This document shows, one piece after another, positions 25,536 to 34,470 of a stretch of 64,000 nucleotides of DNA. The notes below the pieces were generated by a model. It was not told where the DNA came from and ran no database searches. It was given only the letters and a program-made list of their open reading frames with translations. Origin of the DNA: Paraburkholderia sp. UYCP14C. GTDB taxonomy: Bacteria > Pseudomonadota > Gammaproteobacteria > Burkholderiales > Burkholderiaceae. The position numbers and the translations under genes are program-made. Location of the stretch: NCBI RefSeq assembly GCF_004197395.1, contig NZ_SELS01000016.1, forward strand, positions 62,001-126,000. Direction: 5' to 3'. Numbering within the stretch: position 1 is the stretch's first letter; the number at the start of each line of letters is the position of its first letter.

Positions 25536-25639
25536 GCCTCTTCGCGCGATTCGAGCGGCGGCCGCTAACACGGCCTGCCGCGGCCCGGTTGCGCTCAACG
25601 CCGCCCTGGCCGCGGGCGGCGTCCCGGCGATTCGCAGCC

Positions 25640-26113
25640 CTACGCCGCCTGGTCGGTCGAAACACCGACGCAATTGCCGCATGAGCGCGCCTTGCCCATT
25701 CGCAGGCGTCCGGCGCTCACTGTCACCTCGCTACCGCAATCGCACCGGCAAACCCACAATCCATCGCCGGCATACCGCTCGGTGGTCAGCTGGCCGAAAA
25801 CTTCGCCGCTCTTCAGCGCAGGCGAGCCCGGTCGCGACCGCCACACGCGCCGCTGCTCACGGCAGCCGCAATCACGCACTTCACCGCTCTCCACCGCCTT
25901 CAAGGCAGCAGTCACCTGGCGCCCGCACCGGCATTGCCAGAGCCATACCTGCGCGCCGCAATATTGAAGCGCGACGAGATCCCCAAAGGAGCGACCAGCC
26001 ACATCGCGACGTGGCGGAAAAGGCCATTGAGGCTGCGGCGGGCGGCGGGGCGGGCGGCGGGTACGTTTGTTCACGAGAGGTAAGTGGGGTTGCGGCGTCG
26101 TACTGTCAAGCAT
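25640..26113 (-). CDS. Hypothetical protein with two zinc-ribbon-like cysteine repeats
   Basis: About 157 residues. After a basic Pro/Arg-rich start, two copies of one module follow: G(D/Q)L-x-Tyr..W.C(R)C..VT..(x)..GE/GKxRxCGxC. The first has WQCRCGRQVTA and RDCGC; the second has WVCRCDCGSEVTV and RSCGNC. The same module occurs next to HNH or AP2-type domains in phage and mobile proteins, but no nuclease domain is visible here. The start at 26113 is chosen; 26167 would add a weakly supported leader. Nucleic-acid binding is inferred. Confidence 0.6.
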   Translation of the reverse strand: MLDSTTPQPHLPLVNKRTRRPPRRPPQPQWPFPPRRDVAGRSFGDLVALQYCGAQVWLWQCRCGRQVTAALKAVESGEVRDCGCREQRRVWRSRPGSPALKSGEVFGQLTTERYAGDGLWVCRCDCGSEVTVSAGRLRMGKARSCGNCVGVSTDQAA

Positions 26114-26475
26114 AGCCGCGCATTTGGTTCGCAGCGGGCCAGCAAAGTAGTGACAGAGCGTTCCCATACTACAGGCTATGGCCGGCCATCATGGTGACGT
26201 CGCGCCAGACAATCTGGAAGTCGCGCGGAGACCGGCGATGATGCCGCCGGTCGGTCGCCGCCGCCGTCGGATTCTCAGCTTCGGCTGGATCAGCTTAAAG
26301 CCGTTATGTGGTGTAGCTCACACTTTGTTGCAATTTGCTGCGGATGATCAGAATGCCCGCCCAGCAAGGCTCAGCGGCTCACGGCGACATGCGAACAGGG
26401 TTGCGCTTTCCGCGGCAGGCTGAAGATTTCAAACGCTGAACCGTTAAAGGACTCAACAAGTGGGGAACACACATC
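26114..26475. other. Intergenic region before the FlgM-like gene
   Basis: About 360 bases with no recognised gene. It holds the promoters of the divergent zinc-ribbon and flgM-like genes. I saw no sigma-54 or sigma-28 element that I would defend. Confidence 0.35.
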
Positions 26476-26787
26476 ATGAAGATCGAATCCGCCAATTACC
26501 CGCTCGCGACTCCGCAGAACGGTGCGCAGCGCGCAACGATCAACAGCGATGCGAACGATGCCGTCGAATCCGCGCAACCAGTCAGCGCAGCCGGCGCGCA
26601 GAATCCGACGATTAGTCTCTCGTCAATGTCCGCGCTGCACACGTCGAGCGATTCCGATATCGACACGGCGAAGGTCGAGTCGATCAAGGCCGCGCTGCGT
26701 GACGGCAGCTACAAGGTTGATTCCGGAAAGATTGCCGACGGCGTGCTCAGCACCGCGCGCGACCTGTTGCAAACGACGACTCGCTGA
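26476..26787 (+). CDS. FlgM-like anti-sigma-28 factor
   Basis: A 103-residue protein. The disordered Ser/Ala-rich N-terminus is followed by the FlgM core near residues 64-97: TAKVESIKAALRDGSYKVDS, then GKIADGVLSTARDLL. FlgM binds FliA (sigma-28) and is exported through the flagellar hook-basal body, so late flagellar genes wait for hook completion. No flagellar gene lies in the window, so this is an orphan or second copy. Start ATG 26476 has a GGGG site about ten bases upstream. Confidence 0.8.
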   Translation: MKIESANYPLATPQNGAQRATINSDANDAVESAQPVSAAGAQNPTISLSSMSALHTSSDSDIDTAKVESIKAALRDGSYKVDSGKIADGVLSTARDLLQTTTR

Positions 26788-26883
26788 CCGGCGACCGAAC
26801 GCAGCAACACCGACGGCCGTGAAGGCGAGCATCGGCATCCATCCGTTTAGCGACGGACGAGACGCAGCTCACGACAGCCCGCG

Positions 26884-27507
26884 CTAGCGCTGCACAATGA
26901 CCGTCGAGGTAGTTTCATACGTGATGCGCACATGGCTGCGGCGCGGGAGCGAATGCATTGTGTCGACCAGATCGGGGCGATTGACCTTGACCGAACGAGC
27001 CACTCCGGATTTGTCGGCAAATGTCAGCAGACCCAGTTTCTTATTGATGCCTGTTACTTCGACAACGCCTTCAAAGGTTCCAACGGCCTGAAAACCTTCC
27101 TCTTTCTTTTCAGGTGAGAACTGAGTCACTTTCACCGTACGGTTCAGGTGCGTCACAGGCGTACCCGCCGCAAGGGTCAGTCCGGTGACGTACGGTTCGA
27201 CATAGTGCGTCGTGACCTTGTCGCCCACCTGAAGCCAGCTGAGCACATCCTTGTGATCCTTCGCGTTGAAGCTGAGACTCTCCCGCCCCGGAACGTCCAC
27301 GACGACGATTGCGTTCTTCTGGTCGATGTAACTGACCGTGCCGCTTTCGCTGTCGACTGAAGCCCCGCTGGGCACGCTCGCCTGCGCCTCCGGGGCCGAA
27401 GCGTCCGCCGCTTTGCAAACGGGCAGCAATGCGCACAAGCCGAATACAGTAACGCACATCGCGCACGCCTTTCTAATGGAAGAACGACTAATAAGCTGGG
27501 AAAGCAT
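26884..27507 (-). CDS. Exported hypothetical protein (207 aa)
   Basis: Signal peptide MLSQLISRSSIRKACAMCVT.. ends near VCKAADAS, followed by a beta-rich mature domain (SGTVSYIDQKNAIVVVD, LQVGDKVTTHYVEPYVTGL, repeated VxVTxFSPE and VEVTGI). It resembles small periplasmic OB-like or DUF-type domains but I cannot assign a family. The start at 27507 has a strong GGAGGGATCTCC leader, better than the ATG at 27537. Confidence 0.65.
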   Translation of the reverse strand: MLSQLISRSSIRKACAMCVTVFGLCALLPVCKAADASAPEAQASVPSGASVDSESGTVSYIDQKNAIVVVDVPGRESLSFNAKDHKDVLSWLQVGDKVTTHYVEPYVTGLTLAAGTPVTHLNRTVKVTQFSPEKKEEGFQAVGTFEGVVEVTGINKKLGLLTFADKSGVARSVKVNRPDLVDTMHSLPRRSHVRITYETTSTVIVQR

Positions 27508-27955
27508 GGAGATCCCTCCTGTGCGAATGCATTTCAAAACTCGAGAAACGACAGGTTCGGATTGCAGCGTTCAAGAGGCGCTGACCGCGGCTAATTGTCT
27601 GGTACCGGTTTGCCTGGACAAAAGAGAAATGCAAGTAATCGCTACAGTAATTAAGACCATCGTTAGCTAATTGCGCTTGATGTCCCGCACCGTTTGGGTA
27701 GACGAAGCGGGGGGACAACGACCTTCTCGCTGCCTGGATTATAGGTGCCGATCGGATGCGCGACAAAAATGGTGTGTTGCCGAGGTGAAGGTGGAAAAAA
27801 GGTGTCCCCATCATGTACGAGTCATGTTTCTGCTTCCATACTCTTAATAAATGGGCCGTGTGCGCACGTCGAGGAGAGCGCCTCGGTCGGGCTCAGGATT
27901 GAGTCACCACGAGCAACCCTGATCGGCTGGCACGAAGTATGTTCAGGAGCGCGTC
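27508..27955. other. AT-richer 448-base intergenic region
   Basis: This separates two divergent genes for small exported proteins. It is less GC-rich than its surroundings (for example GCAAGTAATCGCTACAGTAA and CTCTTAATAAATGG), as expected for promoters. The open frames crossing it are not convincing genes. Confidence 0.4.
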
Positions 27956-28240
27956 ATGAAGACCTTGGTGATACTGGCATGCGTCATCCTCTCTGCGAAC
28001 GCGTTTGCAGAGTGCGCGAGAAATGCCCGCGGTGAAACGGTGTGCGGCAATGGGCAGACGGCCGGCGGTTATAACAAGAATACCGGCACGGCCTGGCAAT
28101 CCCAAACGAACCAGAATGGGGTGCACACGACCCAGACCAATCGCGGCGGGCAGGCAAAGACGGCGAATGGCAAAGGCGTGGCCAAGGGCCCGGGCGGGAC
28201 CACCTGTTATCGGACCGCGAACAGTCACGGTTGCAACTGA
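27956..28240 (+). CDS. Small exported protein (94 aa), Gly/Asn/Thr-rich
   Basis: Signal peptide MKTLVILACVILSANAFA, then a low-complexity mature peptide of 76 residues. It is rich in Gly, Asn, Gln and Thr (NKNTGTAWQSQTNQNGVHTT) and carries four cysteines (ECARNARGETVC near the N-terminus and TTCYRTANSHGC at the end). The layout suggests two disulfides clamping a flexible middle. Similar proteins are common in Burkholderiales; function unknown. It lies just upstream of the transglycosylase gene. Confidence 0.65.
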   Translation: MKTLVILACVILSANAFAECARNARGETVCGNGQTAGGYNKNTGTAWQSQTNQNGVHTTQTNRGGQAKTANGKGVAKGPGGTTCYRTANSHGCN

Positions 28241-28258
28241 TAGCGTTTCTGCCGCATC

Positions 28259-29770
28259 GTGAACGTCTTCAATCGCATTCTGATCGGCTGGATGCTCGCC
28301 TGTTGCGCATTGCCTTTGCCATCCAGCGCCGCACAGCCCGCCAACCCCGCGCCAGCGTCAGTTCCAGCCGCTTCTGCTCCGGCGGCTCCGAATGGCACGC
28401 GTGAGCTAAGCATTGCCATCCGACCGTGGACCGGCGACTTCGATGCGATGCTCAAGCGCCGGATGATCCGCTTTCTGGTGCCCTATAGCCGTACGCTGTA
28501 CTTCATCGACAAAGGCCGCGAGAGCGGCCTCTCGGCCGCGCTTGCACGCGACTTTGAACACTATGTGAACCAGAAGTACTCAGCCGAGCTCGCCAGGCGG
28601 CCGCTCACGGTCGTGCTGATCCCAACCACGCGCGATAAGCTTCTGGCGAACCTGAATGGCGGCCTCGGCGATATTTCGGCAGGCAATCTCACCGCCACCG
28701 ACGAGCGCCTGAAGATCGTGGACTTCGTCGCGCCACGCGATCGCAAGCCGGTACGGGAACTGGTCATCACGGGTCCGTCGGCGGCGGCACTTGCATCGTT
28801 GGACGACCTCGCGGGCAAGCAGGTGTACGCGCGCCCCTCTTCGAGCTACTACGAAAGCCTGAGCGCTCTGAACGAACGCTTTCGCCGGGGCGGCAAGCCA
28901 CCGATGCACATCACCCCGCTGCCAGACGCGCTCGAAGACGAAGACGAGATGGAGATGTTGAACGCCGGCCTACTCGGCATCATCGTCGTGGACGACTGGA
29001 AGGCGCATCTTTGGGCACAGGTGCTGCCGCGCGTCAAGGTGCACGACGACCTCGCCGTAAGTGGCGGAGGCTACATAGGGTGGGCCATCCGAAAAGACAG
29101 TCCGCAGTTGCAAGCCGTGCTGAATGACTTCTATCAGAGTTACGTCAGCAAGCAGGGTGTCGCAGAGTATCGGCTCGCGCAATACATGAAGAAGATCAAA
29201 CAAATCCGCAATAACGGGGGCGATGATGAACAGCAGCGGTTCCAGCAAACCCTCGCGCTGTTCCAGAAGTACGGTGCGCAATACGGCTTCGATCCACTTA
29301 TGCTCGCGGCGCAGGGCTTCCAGGAATCGCAATTGAACCAGCAGGCCCGCAGCCACGTCGGCGCTGTCGGCATCATGCAACTGATGCCGGCCACGGGCAA
29401 ACAGATGGACGTCGGCAGCATCTCCGTTGCCGAAGCGAACATTCATGCTGGCGCGAAATACATGGACCAGCTCATGACGAAATACTTCACTGACGCCCAT
29501 TTCAACGCGAGCGATCGATCGCTCTTTGCATTCGCGAGCTACAACGCGGGCCCCGCAAATATCGCGAAGATGCGCGGGCTGGCGGCGCAACGAGGCCTCG
29601 ATGCCAATAAGTGGTTCAACAATGTGGAGATCGTCGTGGCCGAAAAGATCGGTATCGAGACGACGACCTACGTGCGCAATATCTACAAGTACTATGCCGC
29701 GTATAAGCTGATCGTCGACGCTCAGAACGCCCGCAACAAAGCGGTGGAAAGCGTGCGGAAACCTTCTTGA
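28259..29770 (+). CDS. MltF-like lytic transglycosylase
   Basis: Cleaves peptidoglycan glycan strands. After an N-terminal signal segment (GTG start, MLACCALPLPSSAAQ), residues ~50-300 form a periplasmic solute-binding (SBP_bac_3) domain. Residues ~335-480 form an SLT domain with catalytic E356 in GFQESQLNQQ, then GAVGIMQLMPAT and FASYNAGPANIAK. This domain order is that of MltF, whose amino-terminal part regulates activity. The lipobox is not canonical, so membrane anchoring is uncertain. The start lies 18 bases after the small exported protein gene. Confidence 0.85.
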   Translation: MNVFNRILIGWMLACCALPLPSSAAQPANPAPASVPAASAPAAPNGTRELSIAIRPWTGDFDAMLKRRMIRFLVPYSRTLYFIDKGRESGLSAALARDFEHYVNQKYSAELARRPLTVVLIPTTRDKLLANLNGGLGDISAGNLTATDERLKIVDFVAPRDRKPVRELVITGPSAAALASLDDLAGKQVYARPSSSYYESLSALNERFRRGGKPPMHITPLPDALEDEDEMEMLNAGLLGIIVVDDWKAHLWAQVLPRVKVHDDLAVSGGGYIGWAIRKDSPQLQAVLNDFYQSYVSKQGVAEYRLAQYMKKIKQIRNNGGDDEQQRFQQTLALFQKYGAQYGFDPLMLAAQGFQESQLNQQARSHVGAVGIMQLMPATGKQMDVGSISVAEANIHAGAKYMDQLMTKYFTDAHFNASDRSLFAFASYNAGPANIAKMRGLAAQRGLDANKWFNNVEIVVAEKIGIETTTYVRNIYKYYAAYKLIVDAQNARNKAVESVRKPS

Positions 29771-29833
29771 CCGGTTCGGCAGCCGAGGTCTCTTTCCGTC
29801 GGCCCGTCCCGGACGTTGGCCTTCAACGAGTCG

Positions 29834-30496
29834 TTACGCGGTTGTGTGCCCCCGGCGCCGCAGGACGATATGCGTCGCCTTCTGCGACGCTACGAATTCA
29901 ACGCATTCGTATCCCAGAGCCCGCAAGTCGACCCCTTCGAACAGCGATTCTCCGCGGCCGAGCAGGACCGGCGAGATAGCAATGTGCAGTTCATCGATCA
30001 GGCCTTCCCGAAGATACTGGCGGATCGTGTCCGGTCCACCGCCGATCCGCACGTCCATTCCGGCAGCGGCCTCGCGCGCACGGTCGAGCGCCTCGCGAAT
30101 GCCGCCCGTGATGAAGTGGAACGTCGTGCCGCCTTCCATCTCGATGGGGGAACGCGCATGATGGGTCAGGATGAAGACAGGCACGTGGTACGGCGGATTG
30201 TCTCCCCACCAGCCTTTCCAGTTCGTGTCCGGCCAGTCGCCACGAATGGGTCCGAACATGTTCCTACCGAGAATCCACGCCCCCACATTCTGAAAGCCAC
30301 GGGCGGCGAAATCATCGTCTACCCCGGTCGTACCGCCGTCGTTGCCGAACAAGGCCTGCTGGAACGTGCGCGTTGGGATTAGCCACTGGTGCAGTTCCGT
30401 CCCGCCGACGCCGAGCGGATTGTTGATGTCTTGATCCGGACCTGCTCCGTATCCGTCGAGCGAGATGGTGAAGCCCTGAACGCGAACTCGCGTCAT
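29834..30496 (-). CDS. RibD C-terminal/dihydrofolate reductase-fold protein
   Basis: A 220-residue protein of the 'dihydrofolate reductase family' (RibD_C). Seen: early FTISLDGYGAGPDQ, the AWILGRNMFGP strand-helix, VPVFILTHH, and the NADPH-binding VRIGGGPDTIRQYLREGLID followed by LHIAISPVLLGRGESLF. These proteins use NADPH; most have unknown substrates and are not true folate enzymes. Convergent with the transglycosylase gene. Confidence 0.82.
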   Translation of the reverse strand: MTRVRVQGFTISLDGYGAGPDQDINNPLGVGGTELHQWLIPTRTFQQALFGNDGGTTGVDDDFAARGFQNVGAWILGRNMFGPIRGDWPDTNWKGWWGDNPPYHVPVFILTHHARSPIEMEGGTTFHFITGGIREALDRAREAAAGMDVRIGGGPDTIRQYLREGLIDELHIAISPVLLGRGESLFEGVDLRALGYECVEFVASQKATHIVLRRRGHTTA

Positions 30497-30684
30497 CGTT
30501 TGCCTCCATTTGGACGCCAGCCAGGTAAAGGCGGACGTCGGGTTCCGGATAGTCTCGATGCTGCGGCTAATGTACCCGATACCGATGAAGGCGGTAAATC
30601 TGCATCAATTCCCGGTCCTTGGGAAAGGCCGGAAACAACGGCGGATTCAACCTGTGGATGCAATAGTTTGGTTAAACCTCCCGG

Positions 30685-31008
30685 TCACCTCGCGGCATTC
30701 AGAAGCCCCATCAGCTCATCCGGTGAGATGCCGTCGTCGATCGCATCGACAACGACCCTCCGGTCCCAATCAGATGGCTGATCGCCGATGGCGGCGCGTG
30801 CGCGAATCGGCACGGCGAGGATCATGACCTCCGTGGTCGGCGCATGCTGCAAACTCATGGCCGCAATCTGCGCACCGAGTTGTTTCGCCATCACCTCGAT
30901 CGACTCATGGCTATGCGGGTTGGCAACACCAATAGCGATACTGCTGCCGGCGAACTGGCGGGCGAGTGCCGCTGCAACTTTTCCGGGGCTGAGAGTTGAA
31001 CAGGTCAT
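30685..31008 (-). pseudogene. Truncated NADP/F420-oxidoreductase-like relic
   Basis: The segment PGKVAAALARQFAGSSIAIG, followed by VANPHSHESIEVMAKQLGA and VMILAVPIRA, is recognisably the Rossmann domain of NADPH-dependent F420 reductase-like proteins. The nucleotide loop is worn (TLSPGKVAAAL where IGxGxVGxAL is usual), and the protein ends ~60 residues later, after DRRVVVDAIDDGI. Intact members are about 200 residues. It may still be translated as a short protein. Confidence 0.5.
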
Positions 31009-31095
31009 CGTGTATTCCTCCTGATGTCCGACCCAGATCAGCGCGTACCTTGCGCCGCCAGGCAACGCTATGGCGTGGACGGCGACCCTCGGGCC

Positions 31096-31836
31096 TCAAA
31101 CCTGGCCGATGCCACCGTCATTCATCAAATCCGCGCCCGTCATGTACGAACTCTGCTCGGAGGCAAGATAGAGCGCCGCGCTGGCCATCTCGTCGGCCCG
31201 CGCGAGCCGACCGAGCGGGACCATGCTCTTGTACATGCTCACCAGATCCTCGCGTGTCGCTGACTGCGAATCGAGGATCGGAGTGTCGGTAACACCAGGG
31301 CTGAGCATGTTGACGCGAATGCCGCGATCCTTGAATTCGGCGGCCCAGGTGCGGGCATACGAACGCAACGCGGCCTTGGTCGCCGCGTAAGCGGTGTGAC
31401 CAGGTATGCCCATCAGGTGCATGGCCGACGAAACCAGAATGATCGATCCACCACCTGTCATCATCGGCAGCAGCTTCTGCACCAGAAATACAGGGCCGCG
31501 CGCCATCAGATTGAATGCCTTGTCGAAATGCTCGGGCGTGATGGTGTCGATCGAGGCCTGCTCCGTATAGCCCGCATTCGACACGATGATGTCGACGACA
31601 CCCTTTTCGTCCCTGACTGCCGTGGCGACACGGTCGAGGTCATCGAGATTCGCGGCGTCGGCTTGGATAGCCGTAACGTTGCGTCCGATCAGTTCGACGG
31701 CCTCGTCGAGCTGGCCTTGCCGACGGCCGAAGATAAACACATGAGCGCCTTCGGCGACGAACCGCTGGGCGATCGCCAGGCCGATACCGGTGGTTGCGCC
31801 GCTAATGACGGCGATCTTTCCTGCAAGAGTTGACAT
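31096..31836 (-). CDS. Short-chain dehydrogenase/reductase
   Basis: A 246-residue classical SDR: SGATTGIGLAIA nucleotide loop, IIVSNAGY (NNAG variant with Ser), ILVSSAMHL, and catalytic YAATK near residue 152. The C-terminus ends in the substrate-loop pattern MTGADLMNDGG. The start at 31836 (MSTLAGKIAVISG) has a GGAAGG site. It is divergent from a LysR gene, and a truncated copy of its 5' end lies at 36147-36248. Confidence 0.88.
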   Translation of the reverse strand: MSTLAGKIAVISGATTGIGLAIAQRFVAEGAHVFIFGRRQGQLDEAVELIGRNVTAIQADAANLDDLDRVATAVRDEKGVVDIIVSNAGYTEQASIDTITPEHFDKAFNLMARGPVFLVQKLLPMMTGGGSIILVSSAMHLMGIPGHTAYAATKAALRSYARTWAAEFKDRGIRVNMLSPGVTDTPILDSQSATREDLVSMYKSMVPLGRLARADEMASAALYLASEQSSYMTGADLMNDGGIGQV

Positions 31837-31957
31837 TGGAACCTTCCGCCTTTGATGACTGGAAGTGACATCGTAATTGCGGTCCCAACGAAAGATAATC
31901 AGCGGAATTATCATAGGATCCATTCGCCAGGAGAATAGGCCACACGAGAGAAATGCA
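31837..31957. promoter_or_regulatory. Divergent SDR / LysR control region
   Basis: Contains the interrupted palindrome GATAAT-N7-ATTATC (31895-31913), which fits a LysR T-N11-A-type site. A diverged copy of this stretch occurs upstream of the OYE-family gene (36249-36352). Confidence 0.55.
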
Positions 31958-32848
31958 ATGGACCGGTTTCACGAATTGAACGCCTTCATCGCCGTCGTCG
32001 AAGCGGGTGGCTTTTCCGCCGCGGCGCGTAGAACCGGCGAGTCACAGTCGGCCATCAGCAAGGCGATCGGCGCGCTGGAAAAGCGCCTGGGCGTGCTGCT
32101 ATTCAACCGAAGCACACGCAGCGTGACACTGACGGATCAGGGGCAGAAATACTACGAGCGGACCAAACCGTTGCTGGACGAAATCGAGGTAGCCGACAGC
32201 GAGCTGACCAGCAGCACGCTGGATGTCTCGGGCCTTGTCCGGATTGCCTGCGCGTCGACGTTCGGCCGCCTGCACGTTCTTCCGCTCATTCCCGAACTGC
32301 TATTGCGCCATCCGGGTCTTCGGGTCGATCTCGTGTTGTCGGATTTCGTACGCGATATGGTGGAGGACCGAATCGATCTCGCGATTCGAGTGGGTTCCGT
32401 CAGCGATCCGGATTCGGTCGTGAAGCGAATTGCCAGCACCCCGCTGGTCTGCGTCGGATCGCGTCGCTATTTCGAGCAGCACGGCATGCCGAAGGACCCT
32501 GCGGAACTCGTCGATCACAATTGCCTGCTCTACGGCGGTCTGCTGGAATCGGCGAACTGGCCGTTTCATGGGCCACGTGGCCGGTTCAGCGTACCGGTGC
32601 GAGGCAACCTGTCGTCGAATAGCGTAGAGACGATAAGATCGGCCGTGCTGGCGGGCGTGGGCATCGGCCTGTTCGCGAAGCTCTCGCTGACCGACGAGCT
32701 CAAGCATCCCGACATCGTGACCGTGCTGGACGACTTCATCCGGGACGCCCGTGATGTCAGCATCATCTGGCCGAGGCGTCGTTTCGTGCCTGCGCGCGTG
32801 CGCCGGGTCACAGAATTTTTTGCGGCCGCGTTGCCGCAGCGTTTGTAG
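31958..32848 (+). CDS. LysR-family regulator
   Basis: A 296-residue LysR regulator starting MDRFHELNAFIAVVEAGGFS. The HTH is AARRTGESQSAISKAIGALE, and the effector domain shows VRIACASTFGRLHVLPLIPE and a typical GIGLFAKLS. I use the start at 31958; the longer frame overlaps the SDR promoter. It is divergent from the SDR, which it probably controls. Confidence 0.88.
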   Translation: MDRFHELNAFIAVVEAGGFSAAARRTGESQSAISKAIGALEKRLGVLLFNRSTRSVTLTDQGQKYYERTKPLLDEIEVADSELTSSTLDVSGLVRIACASTFGRLHVLPLIPELLLRHPGLRVDLVLSDFVRDMVEDRIDLAIRVGSVSDPDSVVKRIASTPLVCVGSRRYFEQHGMPKDPAELVDHNCLLYGGLLESANWPFHGPRGRFSVPVRGNLSSNSVETIRSAVLAGVGIGLFAKLSLTDELKHPDIVTVLDDFIRDARDVSIIWPRRRFVPARVRRVTEFFAAALPQRL

Positions 32849-32886
32849 AAGCGCGACGTCCGTGAACGCAGTGCAAACGCAATACG

Positions 32887-33777
32887 TCAAGCGATGTTCG
32901 CTAGCTGTGCGCGTCGCGGGCCCGCGTCGCTCGACATCGATTCGCGTACGTGGCGCGCGAATTCCTGTGCCGCTGGCTGAACCGTCACGGGCAATCGCAG
33001 ACAGATCGCGAACGCGGGCAGCGCCGGCAAGCCGGTGACTCGAGGTGTCAACGTCTCAAGATCGCCCGGCACCGTGGACACGAGCCAGGCCGTGATCGCG
33101 AGGCCCGCGCGCACCGTTGCGGCGGTCGCCTCGATGTTGCCGCTTTCGAACACCGTGCGCCACGCGATGCCCTCGTCCGCGAGCGCGCCGAGCACCACCG
33201 GACGGAAAGCACAACGCTCGTCCACCATCGACAGCGGCAAAGGCCGCTTCTGCCACGCATCGCTGCCGCGCCCTTTGACCCACACCAACGGCTCGATGCA
33301 GACCACTTCACCTTCTGCTTCGCTCGCGACAGATTCCACCAGCGACACGTCCAGGCGACCGCTATTCACCGCTTCGCTCAACTCCGGCGACGCCGCGCAC
33401 ACCAACGAGATTTCGACGTGCGGATGCGCGTCGGCGAAGGCCTTCATCGCGGGCCCGAGCCGCGTCACGAGATCGTAAGGCACGCCCACACGCAGCGCGC
33501 CGCGCAACGGCTGGCCGGTCATGTCGGCCCAGATTTCGTCGTTCAGCCGCAGCAGCGCGCGCGCCTTCACCAGAAACTGCTCGCCCTGTCGCGACAGTTC
33601 CAGCCGTCGCGTCTTGCGAACGAACAGAAGGCAATCCAGCACATCTTCGAGGCGCTTCACCTGCTGGCTCACGGCGCCTTGGGTCATATGCAGCAGATTC
33701 GCAGCGACCGTCATGCTGCCGCTATCGGCGACGGCAACGAAGGTGCGGACCAGATCGAGATCGAGGTTTCGGCTCAT
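32887..33777 (-). CDS. LysR-family regulator, probably of the LysE-cupin pair
   Basis: A 296-residue LysR protein. The HTH VAANLLHMTQGAVSQQVKRLE follows MSRNLDLDLVRTFVAVADSGS. The effector domain begins at RGALRVGVPYDLVTRLGPAM and is of the group near those regulating exporters. It is divergent from the lysE-like gene with 100 bases between, the usual layout for a target gene and its activator. Confidence 0.88.
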   Translation of the reverse strand: MSRNLDLDLVRTFVAVADSGSMTVAANLLHMTQGAVSQQVKRLEDVLDCLLFVRKTRRLELSRQGEQFLVKARALLRLNDEIWADMTGQPLRGALRVGVPYDLVTRLGPAMKAFADAHPHVEISLVCAASPELSEAVNSGRLDVSLVESVASEAEGEVVCIEPLVWVKGRGSDAWQKRPLPLSMVDERCAFRPVVLGALADEGIAWRTVFESGNIEATAATVRAGLAITAWLVSTVPGDLETLTPRVTGLPALPAFAICLRLPVTVQPAAQEFARHVRESMSSDAGPRRAQLANIA

Positions 33778-33877
33778 CTATGCATTATGTCGCGTAATGT
33801 GTCGCATCAATATTATTAGCTTTTACGATGCCTTGCCGATCCGTACAGTGCAGATTCACTAATCCGGATGTGCACCA

Positions 33878-34468
33878 ATGACCTCGATACTCCCGCTTCT
33901 ACTGTTCGTCGCCGTCGCGACCGTCACGCCCGGCGGCGCGACCACGCTCGCCACCGCCTCGGGCGCACGCTTCGGTTTCGTACGCTCGATACCGCTGATG
34001 CTCGGCATCGCCATGGGCCTCGCGTTGCTCGCCGCGGTCGCCGCACTCGGGCTCGGCGGTCTGCTTCTAACGCTGCCGTCGTTGCAAACGGTGGTGAGGG
34101 CGCTCGGCTCCGCATATCTGCTGTGGCTCGCGTGGCGCATCGCGCGCAGTGGGCCGCCGGCCGCGGGCAACGGTCCCGCGCGCCCGGCTACGCTCGTCAA
34201 CGGTTTCCTGCTGCTGTGGCTCAACCCGAAAGGGTGGGCGATGACGATTGGCGCGGCGGCGTCGTTTGCGGTGCTCGCAAACGATCCGAACCGGCTCGCG
34301 ATGCTGCTCGGGGCGGCGTTCGGGGTGGCTGCGTGCGCGTCGCTCGCACTGTGGTGCGCGCTCGGTGTGCTGCTCGGGCGGCTGTTTCAAACACCGCGTC
34401 ACTGGCGCATGCTCAATCTCGCGATGGGCGTGCTGCTCGCCGCATCCGTCATTCCGACCTGGAGATAA
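33878..34468 (+). CDS. LysE/RhtB-family exporter
   Basis: A 196-residue membrane protein with about six hydrophobic segments. The LysE-family motif VATVTPGGATTLATASGARFG is near the N-terminus, and WLNPKGWAMTIGAAASF lies in the second half. Members export amino acids or homoserine lactones. It is followed two bases later by the cupin gene, so the two are translationally close. Confidence 0.85.
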   Translation: MTSILPLLLFVAVATVTPGGATTLATASGARFGFVRSIPLMLGIAMGLALLAAVAALGLGGLLLTLPSLQTVVRALGSAYLLWLAWRIARSGPPAAGNGPARPATLVNGFLLLWLNPKGWAMTIGAAASFAVLANDPNRLAMLLGAAFGVAACASLALWCALGVLLGRLFQTPRHWRMLNLAMGVLLAASVIPTWR

Positions 34469-34470
34469 GC

